The notes: a model not told the origin generated them from the letters alone. A stretch of 64,000 nucleotides of DNA from Amycolatopsis dendrobii (GCF_014145675.1 NZ_JACGZW010000002.1:682001-746000); one strand, 5' to 3'. Numbered from the stretch's first letter, positions 49,754-58,745 are shown. A program made the numbers and translations.

Positions 49754-50440
49754 TCACTCCCCGGCCGCGACTCCGTCCTTCAAACTCCGCCCCGGAAGCA
49801 ACCGGCTGATCGCGTCCTCCATGTGCGCGTCCAGCAAGTGCAGCGCCGTTTCCTCGTCACCCGACCGAAGGGCTTCAATGATCCTTGTGTGCTCCTCCAG
49901 CCGGTCCTCCACGCCCTGATACGTGCTCTGCAGCAGCGTCAGGCACATCCGCGTCTCGATCAGCAGCGTCCGGGCCATGCGCACCAGGCGTTTGCTGCCG
50001 GACGCATTGATCAGCGCTTCGTGGAACCGCAGATCGGCCTCCGACAACGCGGCCGGATCGTCCGCCGCGGCAGCCATGTCGGCCACGTTCTGTTCGAGCG
50101 TCGTCGCCACCGCCTCGCGGTCTCCGCGGAACGCGCACAGCAGGGCGGCCCGTTCGACCGCCGAGCGGGCGAGGTAGATGTCGAAGACATCCGCCGGTTC
50201 GAGGTCGATCACGAACAGGCCGCGGTGGCGTTCGCTGCGCAGCAAACCCTCGGACACGAGGTGCTGCATCGCCTCGCGCAGCGGGCCGCGCGAGACCTGG
50301 AAGCGGGCGGCGAGGTCGGTTTCGCCGAGCTGGGTGCCCGGCGGCAGCGCGCCGGTCATGATCGCGTCGCGCAACTGGCGCGCGATCACGGCGGCGGTCG
50401 ATTCGCGGCTGACCGGTTCTATGTCAGGGAGTGCGACCAC
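49754..50440 (-). CDS. GntR-family (FCD) regulator of the catabolic cluster
   Basis: A 228-residue FadR-subfamily GntR protein. Residues 10-80 are the winged helix (AVIARQLRDAIMTGALPPG, ETDLAARFQVSRGPLREAMQHL). Residues 90-215 are the FCD ligand domain with metal ligands in DLRFHEALI and EEHTRIIEAL...DAHMED. It starts three bases after the isomerase gene at 50444, at the end of an operon. It most likely binds ATTGT(T/C)GACAAT, which occurs at 45755, 51190 and 52018 within this cluster. The inducer is probably a carboxylate intermediate of the pathway. Confidence 0.9.
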   Translation of the reverse strand: MVALPDIEPVSRESTAAVIARQLRDAIMTGALPPGTQLGETDLAARFQVSRGPLREAMQHLVSEGLLRSERHRGLFVIDLEPADVFDIYLARSAVERAALLCAFRGDREAVATTLEQNVADMAAAADDPAALSEADLRFHEALINASGSKRLVRMARTLLIETRMCLTLLQSTYQGVEDRLEEHTRIIEALRSGDEETALHLLDAHMEDAISRLLPGRSLKDGVAAGE

Positions 50441-50443
50441 GGG

Positions 50444-51169
50444 TCAGCCCCTCGTCCGGAACAACGCGCCCAGCGAGCGCACCAGCCGGGTCGACCCGGT
50501 CAGGCGCAGGCCTTCCCACACGGTCACCTGGTTGGCGGTCAGCACCGGCTTGCCGAGCTTCGCTTCGATGTCGGTGATCTCGCCGAGCGTGCGCATCGCG
50601 GTGTCGGGCACCAGAACCGCGTCGGCGTCGGGATGGTCGTGGCTTACCGCGAGGTCCACCACGGCCTCGGGGGCGAGCTGGCCTACCTCGGCGGCGGTGT
50701 CGATGTCGGCGCTCGACATCGAGACCACCTCGACGCCGCCCGCGGCGAGGAAGTCCACGAACAGCCGCGCGACGTCGTCGGGGTAGCTCGCGGCCACCGC
50801 GACTCGTTGCACGCCAAGGGCTTTCGCCGCGTGCACGAAGGCGAACGACGTGCTCGAAGCCGGGACCCCGGCGACCGCGGCGAGCTGGTCGACCTGGGTG
50901 CGCGCGCCGTCCCAGCCGTACACGAAGCTGCCGGACGTGCACGCCCACACCACCGCTTCCGGCTGGTGTTTCGCGAGCAGCCGGGCGCCTTCGGCGAGGC
51001 GGGCTTCGCTGCCGAGGTCGAGCAGTTCCGGCACGGCGTGCAGGTCGGTGCCGTAGATGTGCGCGACCGGCAGGCTGATGTCGCCGTCGGAGCCGCCGAG
51101 AAGCTGTTCCGCGAGCGGGTAGTCGTCCTCGGCCGCGTGGTCGGGGTAGATGAAGCCGATCGTGGTCAC
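50444..51169 (-). CDS. Maleate isomerase/Asp-Glu racemase-family enzyme, second Cys missing
   Basis: A 241-residue member of the maleate cis-trans isomerase/arylmalonate decarboxylase group. The first catalytic Cys is present (Cys77 in WACTSGSFVYG). The position of the second Cys is Asp189 (LVPDTAMRT), whereas maleate isomerases use two Cys. Such one-Cys members may be decarboxylases or have lost isomerase activity. It is followed after three bases by the GntR gene. The operator ATTGTCGACAAT lies 21 bases upstream of the start. A paralogue with both Cys is encoded just upstream. Confidence 0.82.
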   Translation of the reverse strand: MTTIGFIYPDHAAEDDYPLAEQLLGGSDGDISLPVAHIYGTDLHAVPELLDLGSEARLAEGARLLAKHQPEAVVWACTSGSFVYGWDGARTQVDQLAAVAGVPASSTSFAFVHAAKALGVQRVAVAASYPDDVARLFVDFLAAGGVEVVSMSSADIDTAAEVGQLAPEAVVDLAVSHDHPDADAVLVPDTAMRTLGEITDIEAKLGKPVLTANQVTVWEGLRLTGSTRLVRSLGALFRTRG

Positions 51170-51189
51170 GAAACCTCCGGGATGCGCAA

Positions 51190-51201
51190 ATTGTCGACAA
51201 T
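51190..51201. promoter_or_regulatory. GntR operator copy B, ATTGTCGACAAT
   Basis: A perfect 12-bp palindrome in the 46-base gap between the two isomerase-family genes, so it can control the second isomerase and the GntR gene. It is identical to copies A and C except for one base. Confidence 0.75.
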
Positions 51202-51215
51202 ATTAGCGGGACGGG

Positions 51216-51956
51216 TCAAGACACCTCCCGCAGCCACTGGCCGGGTCCCACGATGGGCAGCTGCATCCGGCGCAGGCAGGCCCACATCGTCAGCTGGTTG
51301 GCGGTCAGCACGGGTTTGCCGAGCGCCTTTTCCAGCGGTTCGATCAGATCGAACGTGGGGAGGTTGGTGCAGCTGACGAAGATCGCCTCGGCGTCGCGGT
51401 GGTCCGCGGCCAGGATGCGCTCGGCGATGGTGCGGTAGCTGACCTTCCAGATGCCGCCGCCCAGTCCGAGATGGTCGCTCGACACCGTGGTCACGCCGAC
51501 CTCTCCGAGGAAATCGTGGAGTTTGCCGGTGAGGTCGGCGTCGTAGGGCGTGAGCACCGAGACCCGGTGCAGGTCGAGCTGGTGCAGCACCTCGACGAGG
51601 GCTCCGGAGGTGGTGACCGCGTCCGGCGCGCCCGCGTCGCAGATCGCCTTGGTGAGGGAGCGTTCGTAGTCGATGCCGTTCACGAAGCTGCCCGAGGTGC
51701 ACAGGTACGCGACCACCTCCGGCTCCACGTGCAGCACGTCGCGCGTGGCCGTGGCGAGGTGCCTGCTGTCGCTCACCAGCTGTGCCATCTCCATGCTCAC
51801 CGGAACCGGTTCGTAGGGGGTGCGGGCGAGATGCAGCGACACCTCCATCGGCACCCAGCGCCACAGTTCGCGCTCGAGCGCGAGGTCGAACGGCGCGATC
51901 ACGCCGATGCCGCGCTGGGCGAGCGGGCCCTCGAACGCGAGGAAGTCCAGATCCAA
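51216..51956 (-). CDS. Maleate isomerase/Asp-Glu racemase-family enzyme, both Cys present
   Basis: A 246-residue enzyme of the maleate isomerase/Asp-Glu racemase superfamily. Both catalytic Cys are in place: Cys86 in AYLCTSGSFVNG and Cys196 in FVSCTNLPTFD. The length and motifs fit maleate cis-trans isomerase (maleate to fumarate) or a related racemase. Its paralogue at 50444 lacks the second Cys. It is transcribed from the gap that holds operator C, divergent from the hydroxyacid dehydrogenase and amidase genes. An amidase upstream of such an isomerase recalls maleamate to maleate to fumarate in nicotinate degradation. Confidence 0.84.
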   Translation of the reverse strand: MDLDFLAFEGPLAQRGIGVIAPFDLALERELWRWVPMEVSLHLARTPYEPVPVSMEMAQLVSDSRHLATATRDVLHVEPEVVAYLCTSGSFVNGIDYERSLTKAICDAGAPDAVTTSGALVEVLHQLDLHRVSVLTPYDADLTGKLHDFLGEVGVTTVSSDHLGLGGGIWKVSYRTIAERILAADHRDAEAIFVSCTNLPTFDLIEPLEKALGKPVLTANQLTMWACLRRMQLPIVGPGQWLREVS

Positions 51957-52017
51957 GGTTCAGCCTCCGGAATACGCTGTGCCGATGCCCGTCCGGTGCT
52001 CCGGGGGTGGTCCTCGG

Positions 52018-52029
52018 ATTGTTGACAAT
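52018..52029. promoter_or_regulatory. GntR operator copy C, ATTGTTGACAAT
   Basis: A 12-bp site in the 92-base gap between the divergent isomerase gene (51956) and the D-2-hydroxyacid dehydrogenase gene (52049). Together with copies A and B it defines the cluster-wide operator. Confidence 0.7.
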
Positions 52030-52048
52030 CATACGAGCCACTTTTACC

Positions 52049-53065
52049 GTGTCAATCGTGATCGCCCCGGAAAACCCCGTACTGGCAGTGCTCTGCGGGG
52101 CAGACCATCCACCGGACATGGCCGCTATCGAAGACGCGGCGGTAGTTCGTTACACCGATGAGCGCGGCCTCGCCGATGCGCTGGCCGGTGCCGACGCGCT
52201 CTTCGTCTACGATTTCCTGTCCGGAGCCGTCCCCGGCGCCTGGCATGCCGCGGACCGGTTGAAGTGGCTGCACATCGCGAGCGCCGGCGTCGACCCGGTC
52301 CTGTTCCCGGGGCTGCGCGAGAGCGACGTCGTGCTCACGAACTCGCGCGGGGTGTTCGACGACGCCATCGCCGAGTACGTGCTCGGCGTCGTGCTGTCGT
52401 TCGCCAAGGACTTCGCGCGCTCGCTCGACCTGCAGCGCGCCGGCACGTGGAAGCACCGCGAGACCGAGCGGATCGCCGGGCGGGAGGTGCTGGTGGTGGG
52501 CACCGGCCCGATCGGCAGGGCCATCGCGCGGATGCTGCGCGCGGCCGGGATGCGTGTGTCCGGGGCGGGACGGCGGGCAAGGGTCGGGGACCCGGACTTC
52601 GGCGTCGTGCACGAATCCGCCGCGCTGACGCGGTATCTGCCCGAGTTCGACTACGTCGTCGCGGTCGCGCCGCTCACCGACCAGACCAAGGGCATGTTCG
52701 ACGCCGCCGCGTTCGCCGCGATGAAACCGTCCGCGCGGTTCGTCAACGTGGGCCGCGGCGAACTGGTGGTCACCTCCGATCTGATCGCGGCGCTGCAGGC
52801 GGGGGAACTCGCCGGCGCCGCGCTCGACGTCTTCGAAACCGAGCCGCTGCCCGCCGAGAGTCCACTGTGGACCATGCCGGACGTCCTGCTGTCCCCGCAC
52901 ATGTCGGGCGATTTCATCGGCTGGCGGCGGACGCTGGTCGAGGTGTTCGCGGGGAACTTCCGGCGCTGGCTCGCCGGGGAACCGCTGTGGAACGTCGTGG
53001 ACAAACGGCTCGGCTACGTGCCGTCCGAATCGCAGGGAGGCGCCGGATGGGCGACCGGGAATTGA
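52049..53065 (+). CDS. D-2-hydroxyacid dehydrogenase
   Basis: A 338-residue NAD(P)-dependent D-2-hydroxyacid dehydrogenase. The Rossmann loop is VVGTGPIGRAIARML near residue 155. The catalytic Arg is in NVGRGELVVTSDL, the Glu in DVFETEPLPAESPLW and the His in LLSPHMSGD. It interconverts a 2-keto acid and a D-2-hydroxy acid. GTG 52049 (also GTG 52058) has no ribosome site and may be leaderless. The 3' end overlaps the amidase gene by 19 bases, so the two are coupled. It sits behind operator C. Confidence 0.88.
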   Translation: MSIVIAPENPVLAVLCGADHPPDMAAIEDAAVVRYTDERGLADALAGADALFVYDFLSGAVPGAWHAADRLKWLHIASAGVDPVLFPGLRESDVVLTNSRGVFDDAIAEYVLGVVLSFAKDFARSLDLQRAGTWKHRETERIAGREVLVVGTGPIGRAIARMLRAAGMRVSGAGRRARVGDPDFGVVHESAALTRYLPEFDYVVAVAPLTDQTKGMFDAAAFAAMKPSARFVNVGRGELVVTSDLIAALQAGELAGAALDVFETEPLPAESPLWTMPDVLLSPHMSGDFIGWRRTLVEVFAGNFRRWLAGEPLWNVVDKRLGYVPSESQGGAGWATGN

Positions 53066-54429
53066 CCGCCAGCGAACTCGTCGCCGCCTACGCCACCGGG
53101 GAACTGTCGCCGGTCGAGGCGACGAAGAGCGCCCTGCAGAACATCGAGGACCGCGACGGCGAGGTCAATGCCTACTGCCTCGTCGACGCCGAACGCGCGC
53201 TCGAACAGGCGAAAGCGGCCGAGGCGCGCTGGCGCGACGGGAATCCGATCGGCGCGCTCGACGGTGTCCCGGCGTCGATCAAGGACATCTTCCTCACCCA
53301 GGGCTGGCCGACGCTGCGCGGTTCCACGAGCATCCCGGCCGACCAGCCGTGGGAGGTCGACAGCCCGGTGATGGCGCGGATGCGCGAGGCGGGCCTGGTC
53401 GTGCTGGGCAAGACGACCACGCCGGAGATCGCGTGGAAGGGCGTCACCGACAGCGCGCTCGCGGGCATCACGCGCAATCCGGTGAACCCGCGGATGACGG
53501 CGGGCGGGTCCAGCGGCGGCAGCGCGGCCGCGGTCGCGGCGGCGATGGGCGAGCTGTCCGTCGGCACCGACGGCGGCGGCTCGATCCGGATTCCCGCGTC
53601 GTTCTGCGGAATCGTCGGCATGAAGCCGACCCACGGCCGGGTCCCGCTGTTCCCGGCGAGCCCGTTCGGCCCGCTCGCGCACGCCGGGCCGATGGCGCGC
53701 AGCGTGGACGACACGGCGTTGCTGCTGGACGTCCTCGCGCTCCCGGACCACCGCGACCCGACCGGGCTCGCGCCGCCGATCAGCGCGTACCGCGAGGCCG
53801 TGCGGCGCGACGTGCGCGGGCTGATCGCCGCGTACTCGCCGGCGCTCGGTTTCGCCGACGTGGACCCGGAAGTCGCGGCGATCGTCCAGTCGGCGGTGCA
53901 GTCCCTCGCCGACGCCGGACTGCAGGTGGAGCAGGCCGACCCCGGATTCGCCGATCCGAAGGACGCCTTCGACGTGCTGTGGTCGGCAGGCGCGGCGAAG
54001 TCGCTCGAAGCGTTCCCGCCGGGCAGCGAGTCGCGGATCGATCCGGGCCTGCGCCGCGTGTGGGAACAGGGCCGCACCTATTCGGCGGGCGATTATCTCG
54101 ACGCCACCGCGGAACGCGCCGCGCTCGGCATCCTGATGGGCGAGTTCCACACCCGCTACGACGTGCTGCTCACGCCGACCGTCCCGATCCCGCCGTTCGA
54201 GGCAGGCCATGACGTGCCGCCGGGCAGCGGGATGACCGAATGGCCGGAGTGGACGCCGTTCACCTACCCGTTCAACATGACGCAGCAGCCCGCGATCAGC
54301 GTCCCGGCCGGACGCACCGAATCGGGCCTCCCGGTCGGCCTGCAGATCGTCGGCCCGCGGCATTCGGACGACCTGGTGCTGGCGGTGGCGAAGCTGCTGG
54401 AGGAGGTCCGGCCCTGGGCCGCTCCGTGA
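53047..54429 (+). CDS. Amidase (amidase-signature family)
   Basis: A 460-residue amidase-signature hydrolase. The catalytic triad is complete: Lys79 in SIKDIF, Ser155 (cis) in GGSSGGSAAAV and the nucleophile Ser179 in GTDGGGSIRIPAS. It would hydrolyse an amide to the acid and ammonium, cytosolic. GGGAGG (53034-53039) precedes ATG 53047, which lies within the end of the dehydrogenase gene. The context with maleate-isomerase-like enzymes suggests a dicarboxylic monoamide such as maleamate, but the substrate cannot be read from the sequence. Confidence 0.9.
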   Translation: MGDRELTASELVAAYATGELSPVEATKSALQNIEDRDGEVNAYCLVDAERALEQAKAAEARWRDGNPIGALDGVPASIKDIFLTQGWPTLRGSTSIPADQPWEVDSPVMARMREAGLVVLGKTTTPEIAWKGVTDSALAGITRNPVNPRMTAGGSSGGSAAAVAAAMGELSVGTDGGGSIRIPASFCGIVGMKPTHGRVPLFPASPFGPLAHAGPMARSVDDTALLLDVLALPDHRDPTGLAPPISAYREAVRRDVRGLIAAYSPALGFADVDPEVAAIVQSAVQSLADAGLQVEQADPGFADPKDAFDVLWSAGAAKSLEAFPPGSESRIDPGLRRVWEQGRTYSAGDYLDATAERAALGILMGEFHTRYDVLLTPTVPIPPFEAGHDVPPGSGMTEWPEWTPFTYPFNMTQQPAISVPAGRTESGLPVGLQIVGPRHSDDLVLAVAKLLEEVRPWAAP

Positions 54430-54490
54430 CGTTCGCCCGGGAGACTCTCGGCACGTTTCCGGGGCGGCTGGCTGTGGCAGGCTGTCGCGT

Positions 54491-54976
54491 ATGACCGAGT
54501 TCACCGCGCCCATCGACGACCGCTGGTTCGAGGACTACCCCGAGGGATCGGTGTACGAGTTCGGCGACACGACCGTCACCGAGGCGGAGATCATCGAGTT
54601 CGCCGGGAAGTACGACCCGCAGAGCTTCCACGTCGACCCGGTGGCGGCGAAGGAGGGCCCGTTCGGCGGGCTGATCGCGAGCGGCTGGCACACGTCGAGC
54701 CTGATGATGCGGATGTTCGCCGACCACTACCTGTCGTCGGTAGCGAGCCTCGGCAGCCCCGGCGTCGACGAGCTGCGCTGGCCGCGCCCGGTGCGGCCGG
54801 GGGACCGGCTGCGGATGCGGGCGACCGTCACCGAGGCGCGGCTGTCGAAGTCGAAGCCCGATCGCGGCCTCGTGCGCACCCGGATGGAACTGTTCAACGG
54901 CGACGACGAGCTGGTGTTCAGCGCGAGCGCGGTCAACTTCCTGTCGGTGCGGCCGGTGCCGACGGCCGGTTCGTGA
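54491..54976 (+). CDS. MaoC-family (hot-dog) dehydratase
   Basis: A 161-residue R-specific enoyl-CoA hydratase-like protein with a single hot-dog fold. The hydratase motif KYDPQSFHVDP holds the catalytic Asp and His, and GGLIASGWHTSSLMMRMFAD is the following helix. It would hydrate an enoyl-CoA to an (R)-3-hydroxyacyl-CoA or dehydrate it. GTCGCGT just before ATG 54491 gives no strong ribosome site. It starts 61 bases after the amidase and may be read from the same mRNA; no cluster operator is adjacent. The 3' end overlaps the convergent MFS gene by 44 bases. Confidence 0.87.
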   Translation: MTEFTAPIDDRWFEDYPEGSVYEFGDTTVTEAEIIEFAGKYDPQSFHVDPVAAKEGPFGGLIASGWHTSSLMMRMFADHYLSSVASLGSPGVDELRWPRPVRPGDRLRMRATVTEARLSKSKPDRGLVRTRMELFNGDDELVFSASAVNFLSVRPVPTAGS

Positions 54977-56162
54977 GCTGCCGGATCTCGCGGCTGCACA
55001 GGGCGAGCCCGGTCGAAACGAGGACCAGCACCCCGCACGCGACGAGCACCGGCTCGCGGCCGAAGTGCTGCACGAGGGGTCCCGCCGCGATCTGCCCGAG
55101 CGGCATCGCGGCGAGCGAACCCACCATGTCGTAGGAGTACACGCGGGCGAGCCGGTCGGGCGGGATGTGTTCCTGCAGCGAAACGTCCCACGCGACGCTG
55201 AACTGCTCCATCGCGAGTCCGGCCGCCAGCATCGCGATCAGCAGCGGGACGAGCGACGGCCACCAGCCGAGCGTCAGCACCGGCAGCGCGTCCATCGTCA
55301 CCAGGGCCACCCCGATGAACAGGGCGTGCCGCGGCTGCCAATGCGCGGCGACGATCCCGCCGAGGAACGCGCCCGCGGTCTGCACCGCCAGCACCAGGCC
55401 CCAGCCGGACCGTCCGAAGGTCTCGTCCGCGACGACTGGCCCGATGACCGAGAGCGCGCCGAACCCGGCGGCGTTGACGACGCCGAACTGCGCGACCACC
55501 GCCCACACCCAGGTGCGGGACCGGAACTCGTGCCACCCGTCGATCAGGTCGGCGATCGGCCTGCTGCCCGATGCCCGTTCGGTCCGCGGCAACCGGACCG
55601 CGTGATAGGCGAGCGCGGCGGCGAAGAACAGCAGCGCGTTCAGCGCCAGCGCCCAGCCGGATCCGGTCGCCGCCACCGCGACCCCGGCGACTCCGGCCCC
55701 GGCGATGCGGCCGCCGTTGATCAGCAACCGCAGCAGCGCGTTCGACGGCGCGAGCAGTTCCCTCGGCACGGTCTGCGGAGTGATCGCCCCCGCGGCGGGC
55801 AGCGACATCGCCGAGACCGCCCCGTTGACCACGCCCAGCGCGACGAGGAACGGGATCGAGGAGAATCCACAAAGGACACTCGCGGCGATGAGCGCCTGGC
55901 TGAGCCCGGCCGCGATCTCGGTGCCCTGGAGGATCACCGCGCGCGGCAGCCGGTCCGCGAGGACCCCGCCGAAAAGCAGCAGCAGGACATTCGCCAGCGA
56001 CCGGGCCCCGACGACCAGCCCGAGATCCACCGCCGACCCGGTGCGGTCGAGCACCGCGAACGCGAGCGCGACCGGAGCGACCGAATTGCCGAAGGTGCCG
56101 AGCGTCCGCCCGACGGCGAGGGCACGGAAACTGCGGTGCCGCAACGGCTCCAGGAGGCTCAC
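54933..56162 (-). CDS. MFS transporter (DHA3-like)
   Basis: A 409-residue permease with about twelve helices, close to the macrolide-efflux-type MFS (SLLEPLRHRSFRALAVGRTLGTFGNSVAP start; LADRLPRAVILQGTEIAAGLSQALI). The Arg/Asp loop motif between helices 2 and 3 is present. GGGAGG lies before GTG 56162. It is convergent with the MaoC gene and divergent from the broken aldo/keto reductase gene. Substrate unknown; drug or metabolite export is typical. Confidence 0.86.
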   Translation of the reverse strand: MSLLEPLRHRSFRALAVGRTLGTFGNSVAPVALAFAVLDRTGSAVDLGLVVGARSLANVLLLLFGGVLADRLPRAVILQGTEIAAGLSQALIAASVLCGFSSIPFLVALGVVNGAVSAMSLPAAGAITPQTVPRELLAPSNALLRLLINGGRIAGAGVAGVAVAATGSGWALALNALLFFAAALAYHAVRLPRTERASGSRPIADLIDGWHEFRSRTWVWAVVAQFGVVNAAGFGALSVIGPVVADETFGRSGWGLVLAVQTAGAFLGGIVAAHWQPRHALFIGVALVTMDALPVLTLGWWPSLVPLLIAMLAAGLAMEQFSVAWDVSLQEHIPPDRLARVYSYDMVGSLAAMPLGQIAAGPLVQHFGREPVLVACGVLVLVSTGLALCSREIRQLTNRPSAPAAPTGS

Positions 56163-56247
56163 CGGCCGAGCCTCCCGCGGTTGTCAACCGAATAATCAGC
56201 AGCTGAGAGCACTCGCCGCGGCCAGGCGGCGGTGCTGTGCTCGACGC

Positions 56248-57189
56248 ATGCGGACGACGACTCTTGGCCGCAGCGGCCTCGAAGTTTCCCGGATCGCCTT
56301 CGGCACCGGCGGGTTCGGCGGGCAGTGGGGCAGCTTCGACGAGGACACCGCGATCGCGGCGATCCGGAGAGCGCACGAACTCGGCATCACCCTCTTCGAC
56401 ACCGCCCGCGCCTACGGCACCGCCGAAACTCTCCTGGGCAAGGCGTTGTGCAGCGAGTTGGACCACCGGCGCGACAGCGTCGTCATCGCGACAAGGGGCG
56501 GGACTCATCCCGGTTCCACGCGCATCCGCGATTCGCGTCGAGAATGGCTCACACAAGGGGTGGACGACAGCCTGCGCGCGCTCGGCGTCGACCATCTCGA
56601 CCTCTAACAGATCCATTGGCCCGATCCGCGGACGCCGGCGGCCGAGGTCGCCGGAACGCTGCAGGAGCTCGTGAACGCGGGCAAGATCCGCCACGCCGGA
56701 GTCTCGAACTACGACTCCGTGCAGCTCAGCGCGGTGAACGAGGCAGTGGAAACCGTACCGGTGCTCCTACCACCTCTTCCGCCGCGGCGCGGAAGCCGAT
56801 CCGCTCCCGTACGCCCGCGCCCGCAACCTCGGCGTGCTCGCCTTCAGCGCGCTCGGCAGCGGTCTGCTCACCGGATCGCTGACCGCCGAGACGGTCTTCG
56901 ATCCGGCGGACTGGCGGTCGCGGGCGTCCGCTTTCCGAGGAGAGTCCTTGCGGCACAACCTGAAGATCGTCGACCGGCTCGCCGCGTTCGCCGCGGAGCG
57001 AGGCGCGGCCGTGAGCCGGCTGGTGATCGCGTGGACGCTGGCGAAGGCCGACGTCGCCCTCGTCGGCGCCCGCCGCCCGGCCAGCATCGAGAAGAGCGCG
57101 ACCGGCCTTCAGCTCACCTCGCTGAGATCGACCGGATCGTCGCTCCAGCCGTGCCCGTCGGCGGGGCCAGCCCGGAAGGCATCGACTGA
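56248..57189 (+). pseudogene. Aldo/keto reductase, inactivated by a nonsense codon and two frameshifts
   Basis: The start is intact (RTTTLGRSGLEVSRIAFGTG, then FDTARAYGTAETLLGKAL with the catalytic Tyr region), but the tyrosine codon of the usual DLYQIHWP motif reads TAA at 56605-56607. The frame continues with QIHWPDPRTPAAEVAGTLQE and IRHAGVSNYDSV. Near 56760-56775 homology jumps one frame (YHLFRRGAEADPLPYARARN, LGVLAFSALGSGLLTG) and near 57095-57120 it jumps back (AEIDRIVAPAVPVGGASPEG) to the stop at 57189. Three lesions in about 940 bases make a functional product unlikely. Sequencing error could mimic one of them, hardly all three. Confidence 0.85.
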
Positions 57190-57194
57190 CCCGG

Positions 57195-58562
57195 CTACCC
57201 CCGGGTCGCGAACTCCAGCTCGGCAAGCGCCGTGTCGAGATGCGTCAGGATCCGCTGCAGGTGCGGGACGCTGCGCCTGCATCCGGTGACGCCGAAGTCG
57301 AGATTGTCCCCGTTGCTGGTCAGCGTGATGTTCAGGGCTTGCCCGTCGAGCAGCACCGACGCCGGGTAGATGCCGTCGAGCGCCGCGCCGTTCCAGTACA
57401 TCTGCTTGCGCGGGCCGGGCACGTTCGAGATCACCAGGTTGAACGGCGGCCGCGTGTTGCCGACGACGCCGGGGATCGGCGACGCGCCAAGCTGGGCCAC
57501 GTTGATCCCGGACAGCAGCAGCGTCTGCAGCGGCGAGAGCTGCGAGAACAGCTTCTTGCCGTTCGACATCGACTCCGAGATCGCGGCCAGCCGCTGCGCC
57601 GGGTCGGTCAGGTCGGTGGCCAGGTTGCACAGCAGCGCGCCGATGTTGTTGCCGGTCGCGTCCCCGGAGTCGCGGCGGCGCAGGGACACCGGGACCATCG
57701 CGACCAGCGGCGCGTCCGGCAGCGCGCTCTGTTCGATCAGGTAGTCGCGCAGCGCGCCGGAGCACATCGCGAGCACGACGTCGTTGCGGGACACGCCCGC
57801 GGCGGTGGCGACCTCGCGCACCCGGTCGAGCGGCCAGGACTGCGCGGCGAACCGGCGCGCGCCGCCGATCGGCACGTTCAGCATCGTCTTCGGCGCCTGC
57901 ATCGGCAGCGTGAGCCGGTGCTCGCGGAACGCCTCGCGCGCCACCTTCGCCGCGGCCGGCGCGATCCCCGCGACCTGTTCGAGCGTCTTGCCCACCAGCG
58001 CGAACGGCGACGCCGAGGCCTTGCCGTTGTGGTGCGCGGCTGGCTTCTCGCGCGAACCCCACGGCGGCGGGCAGTCCAGGTCGTAGGGGTCGTCGGACAG
58101 CGTGCCCTGCAGATGCCGCAGCGCCGAAACGCCGTCCATCAGCGCGTGGTGGATCTTCGAATACACCGCGAACCGGCCGTCGCGCAGTCCTTCGATGAGG
58201 TGCGTTTCCCACAGCGGCCGGTGCCGGTCGAGCAGCGTGCTGTGCCAGCGCGAGGTGAGTTCGAGCAGTTCGCGGATCCGGCCCGGCTGCGGCAGCGCGG
58301 AATGCCGGAAGTGGTAGTCGAGCTCCAGATCGGTGTCGCGCGACCAGCGCACGTGCCCGACGGTGTTCACCGGACGGCTCGGCCGCATCCGGAACACGCC
58401 GCGCATGTTGTCCGATTCGAGCAGGGACCGGCGGAGATCGCGCAGATAGTCCTCGCCCGCGCCGTCGGGTTTGCGGAACAGCTGGAGCCCGCCGACGTGC
58501 ATCGGGTGCTCGCGGGTCTCGACCATCAGGAACATCGAGTCGGTCACCGGCATCAACGGCAT
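57195..58562 (-). CDS. Wax ester synthase/diacylglycerol acyltransferase (WS/DGAT)
   Basis: A 455-residue membrane-associated acyltransferase that makes triacylglycerol or wax esters from acyl-CoA. The catalytic HHxxxDG motif is HHALMDGV (His138, His139, Asp143). VVGNTRPPFNLVISNVPGP is the second conserved block and PLMPVTDSMFLMVETREHPMH the typical start. ATG 58562 has GGAAAGGGG upstream; an open frame to 58667 adds an unlikely extension. It is probably monocistronic and is divergent from the TPP decarboxylase gene. Confidence 0.92.
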   Translation of the reverse strand: MPLMPVTDSMFLMVETREHPMHVGGLQLFRKPDGAGEDYLRDLRRSLLESDNMRGVFRMRPSRPVNTVGHVRWSRDTDLELDYHFRHSALPQPGRIRELLELTSRWHSTLLDRHRPLWETHLIEGLRDGRFAVYSKIHHALMDGVSALRHLQGTLSDDPYDLDCPPPWGSREKPAAHHNGKASASPFALVGKTLEQVAGIAPAAAKVAREAFREHRLTLPMQAPKTMLNVPIGGARRFAAQSWPLDRVREVATAAGVSRNDVVLAMCSGALRDYLIEQSALPDAPLVAMVPVSLRRRDSGDATGNNIGALLCNLATDLTDPAQRLAAISESMSNGKKLFSQLSPLQTLLLSGINVAQLGASPIPGVVGNTRPPFNLVISNVPGPRKQMYWNGAALDGIYPASVLLDGQALNITLTSNGDNLDFGVTGCRRSVPHLQRILTHLDTALAELEFATRG

Positions 58563-58745
58563 CGCGCCACCCCTTTCCGCCGCGCCGGGTACCTCGGCGT
58601 CCCCGGCACCCGGAGTGTACGCACGAAAAAGGCGGTGCCTCAGATCTCGCGGCCAGGTGGGGGACAACCGGGCCGCGCGGCGATGACAAACCCTGTCCGG
58701 TGACGTGTCTGCAGCTGCTTACGCGAGGCGGATACCATCGCTGGC

